DNA of 64,000 nt, taken from assembly GCA_964438995.1 (NCBI GenBank), contig CAYTMQ010000002.1, positions 186,001 through 250,000 of the forward strand, in the 5' to 3' direction. The stretch is from JABMMZ01 sp964438995. Lineage in GTDB: Bacteria; Bacteroidota; Bacteroidia; NS11-12g; UBA955. The notes below the pieces were generated by a model. The model did not search any database. It was not told where the DNA came from and worked only from the letters and a program-made list of their open reading frames with translations. A program made the translations under genes and the position numbers. Below, piece after piece: positions 63,970 through 64,000 of the stretch (its first letter is position 1; the number at the start of each line of letters is the position of its first letter).

Positions 63970-64000
63970 TAAGTTTATTTGAATTGTATTTTATGTAATT

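Noticed and set aside
1..64000. CRISPR array, prophage, insertion sequence, or tRNA/rRNA genes
   Set aside because: No regularly spaced 25-45-bp repeats, no transposase, integrase or structural phage genes, and no tRNA- or rRNA-like folds were seen between genes. The short repeats found have no associated protein genes.

Overview
This is an AT-rich stretch of a Bacteroidota chromosome. The evidence is the promoter style (TAnnTTTG -7 boxes, almost no Shine-Dalgarno sequences, several TTG or GTG starts), type IX secretion (T9SS) sorting domains of both the A type (about 27.0 and 32.3 kb) and the B type (12.5-18.1 kb), TonB-dependent receptors, PKD and WG repeats, and many protein families typical of the phylum. 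The genus cannot be read from the window. Most of it is ordinary core genome: no tRNA, rRNA, CRISPR array, insertion sequence or prophage was seen.

Layout. 0-3.4 kb: end of an outer-membrane barrel gene, rnhB and glyS, then a HigBA-type toxin-antitoxin pair whose toxin carries an in-frame TAG. 3.7-12.3 kb: dihydroorotase, a panD / flippase-like / heptose adenylyltransferase operon, D-Tyr-tRNA deacylase, a MATE exporter, pirin and two small unknown genes. 12.5-23.9 kb (minus strand): a giant PKD-repeat T9SS cargo protein; a TonB-dependent receptor behind a clear TPP riboswitch (a predicted thiamine-type importer); and an aldehyde dehydrogenase / MeaB / flavin reductase operon. 24-35 kb (plus strand): a SNF2 helicase, a T9SS cargo protein, a probable metal-uptake module (small His/Cys protein, TonB receptor, lipoprotein) and a 951-aa T9SS cargo protein. 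35-46.6 kb: TPR, zinc-ribbon and Nif3 genes, a di-haem cytochrome c peroxidase, a TonB protein, a WG-repeat protein and a lipoprotein. 46.9-51.2 kb: a pheT operon with three small Bacteroidota-specific genes, then two paralogous XRE regulators. 51.4-57.8 kb: SlyD, a DEAD-box helicase, a VapBC-type pair, prenyl synthase and RNase R. 57.8-64 kb: a GT-C-like membrane protein, then a B12-binding MerR regulator (CarH/LitR type) coupled to a double ABC ATPase and divergent from a TIGR01777 oxidoreductase and a DNA photolyase. This last group looks like a light-response module.

The intergenic DNA around 10.2, 38.7-40.3, 52.0-54.6 and 59.1 kb holds several families of short dispersed palindromic and tandem repeats. 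The clearest is a 15-bp tandem repeat found at two loci 12 kb apart inside the same flanking hairpins. Many genes have a -7 box only 4-8 nt before the start codon, which suggests leaderless or nearly leaderless mRNAs. No wholly new system was identified with confidence. The best candidates for follow-up are the light module, the TPP-controlled receptor, the metal-uptake trio, the stop-containing HigB and the composite repeats.
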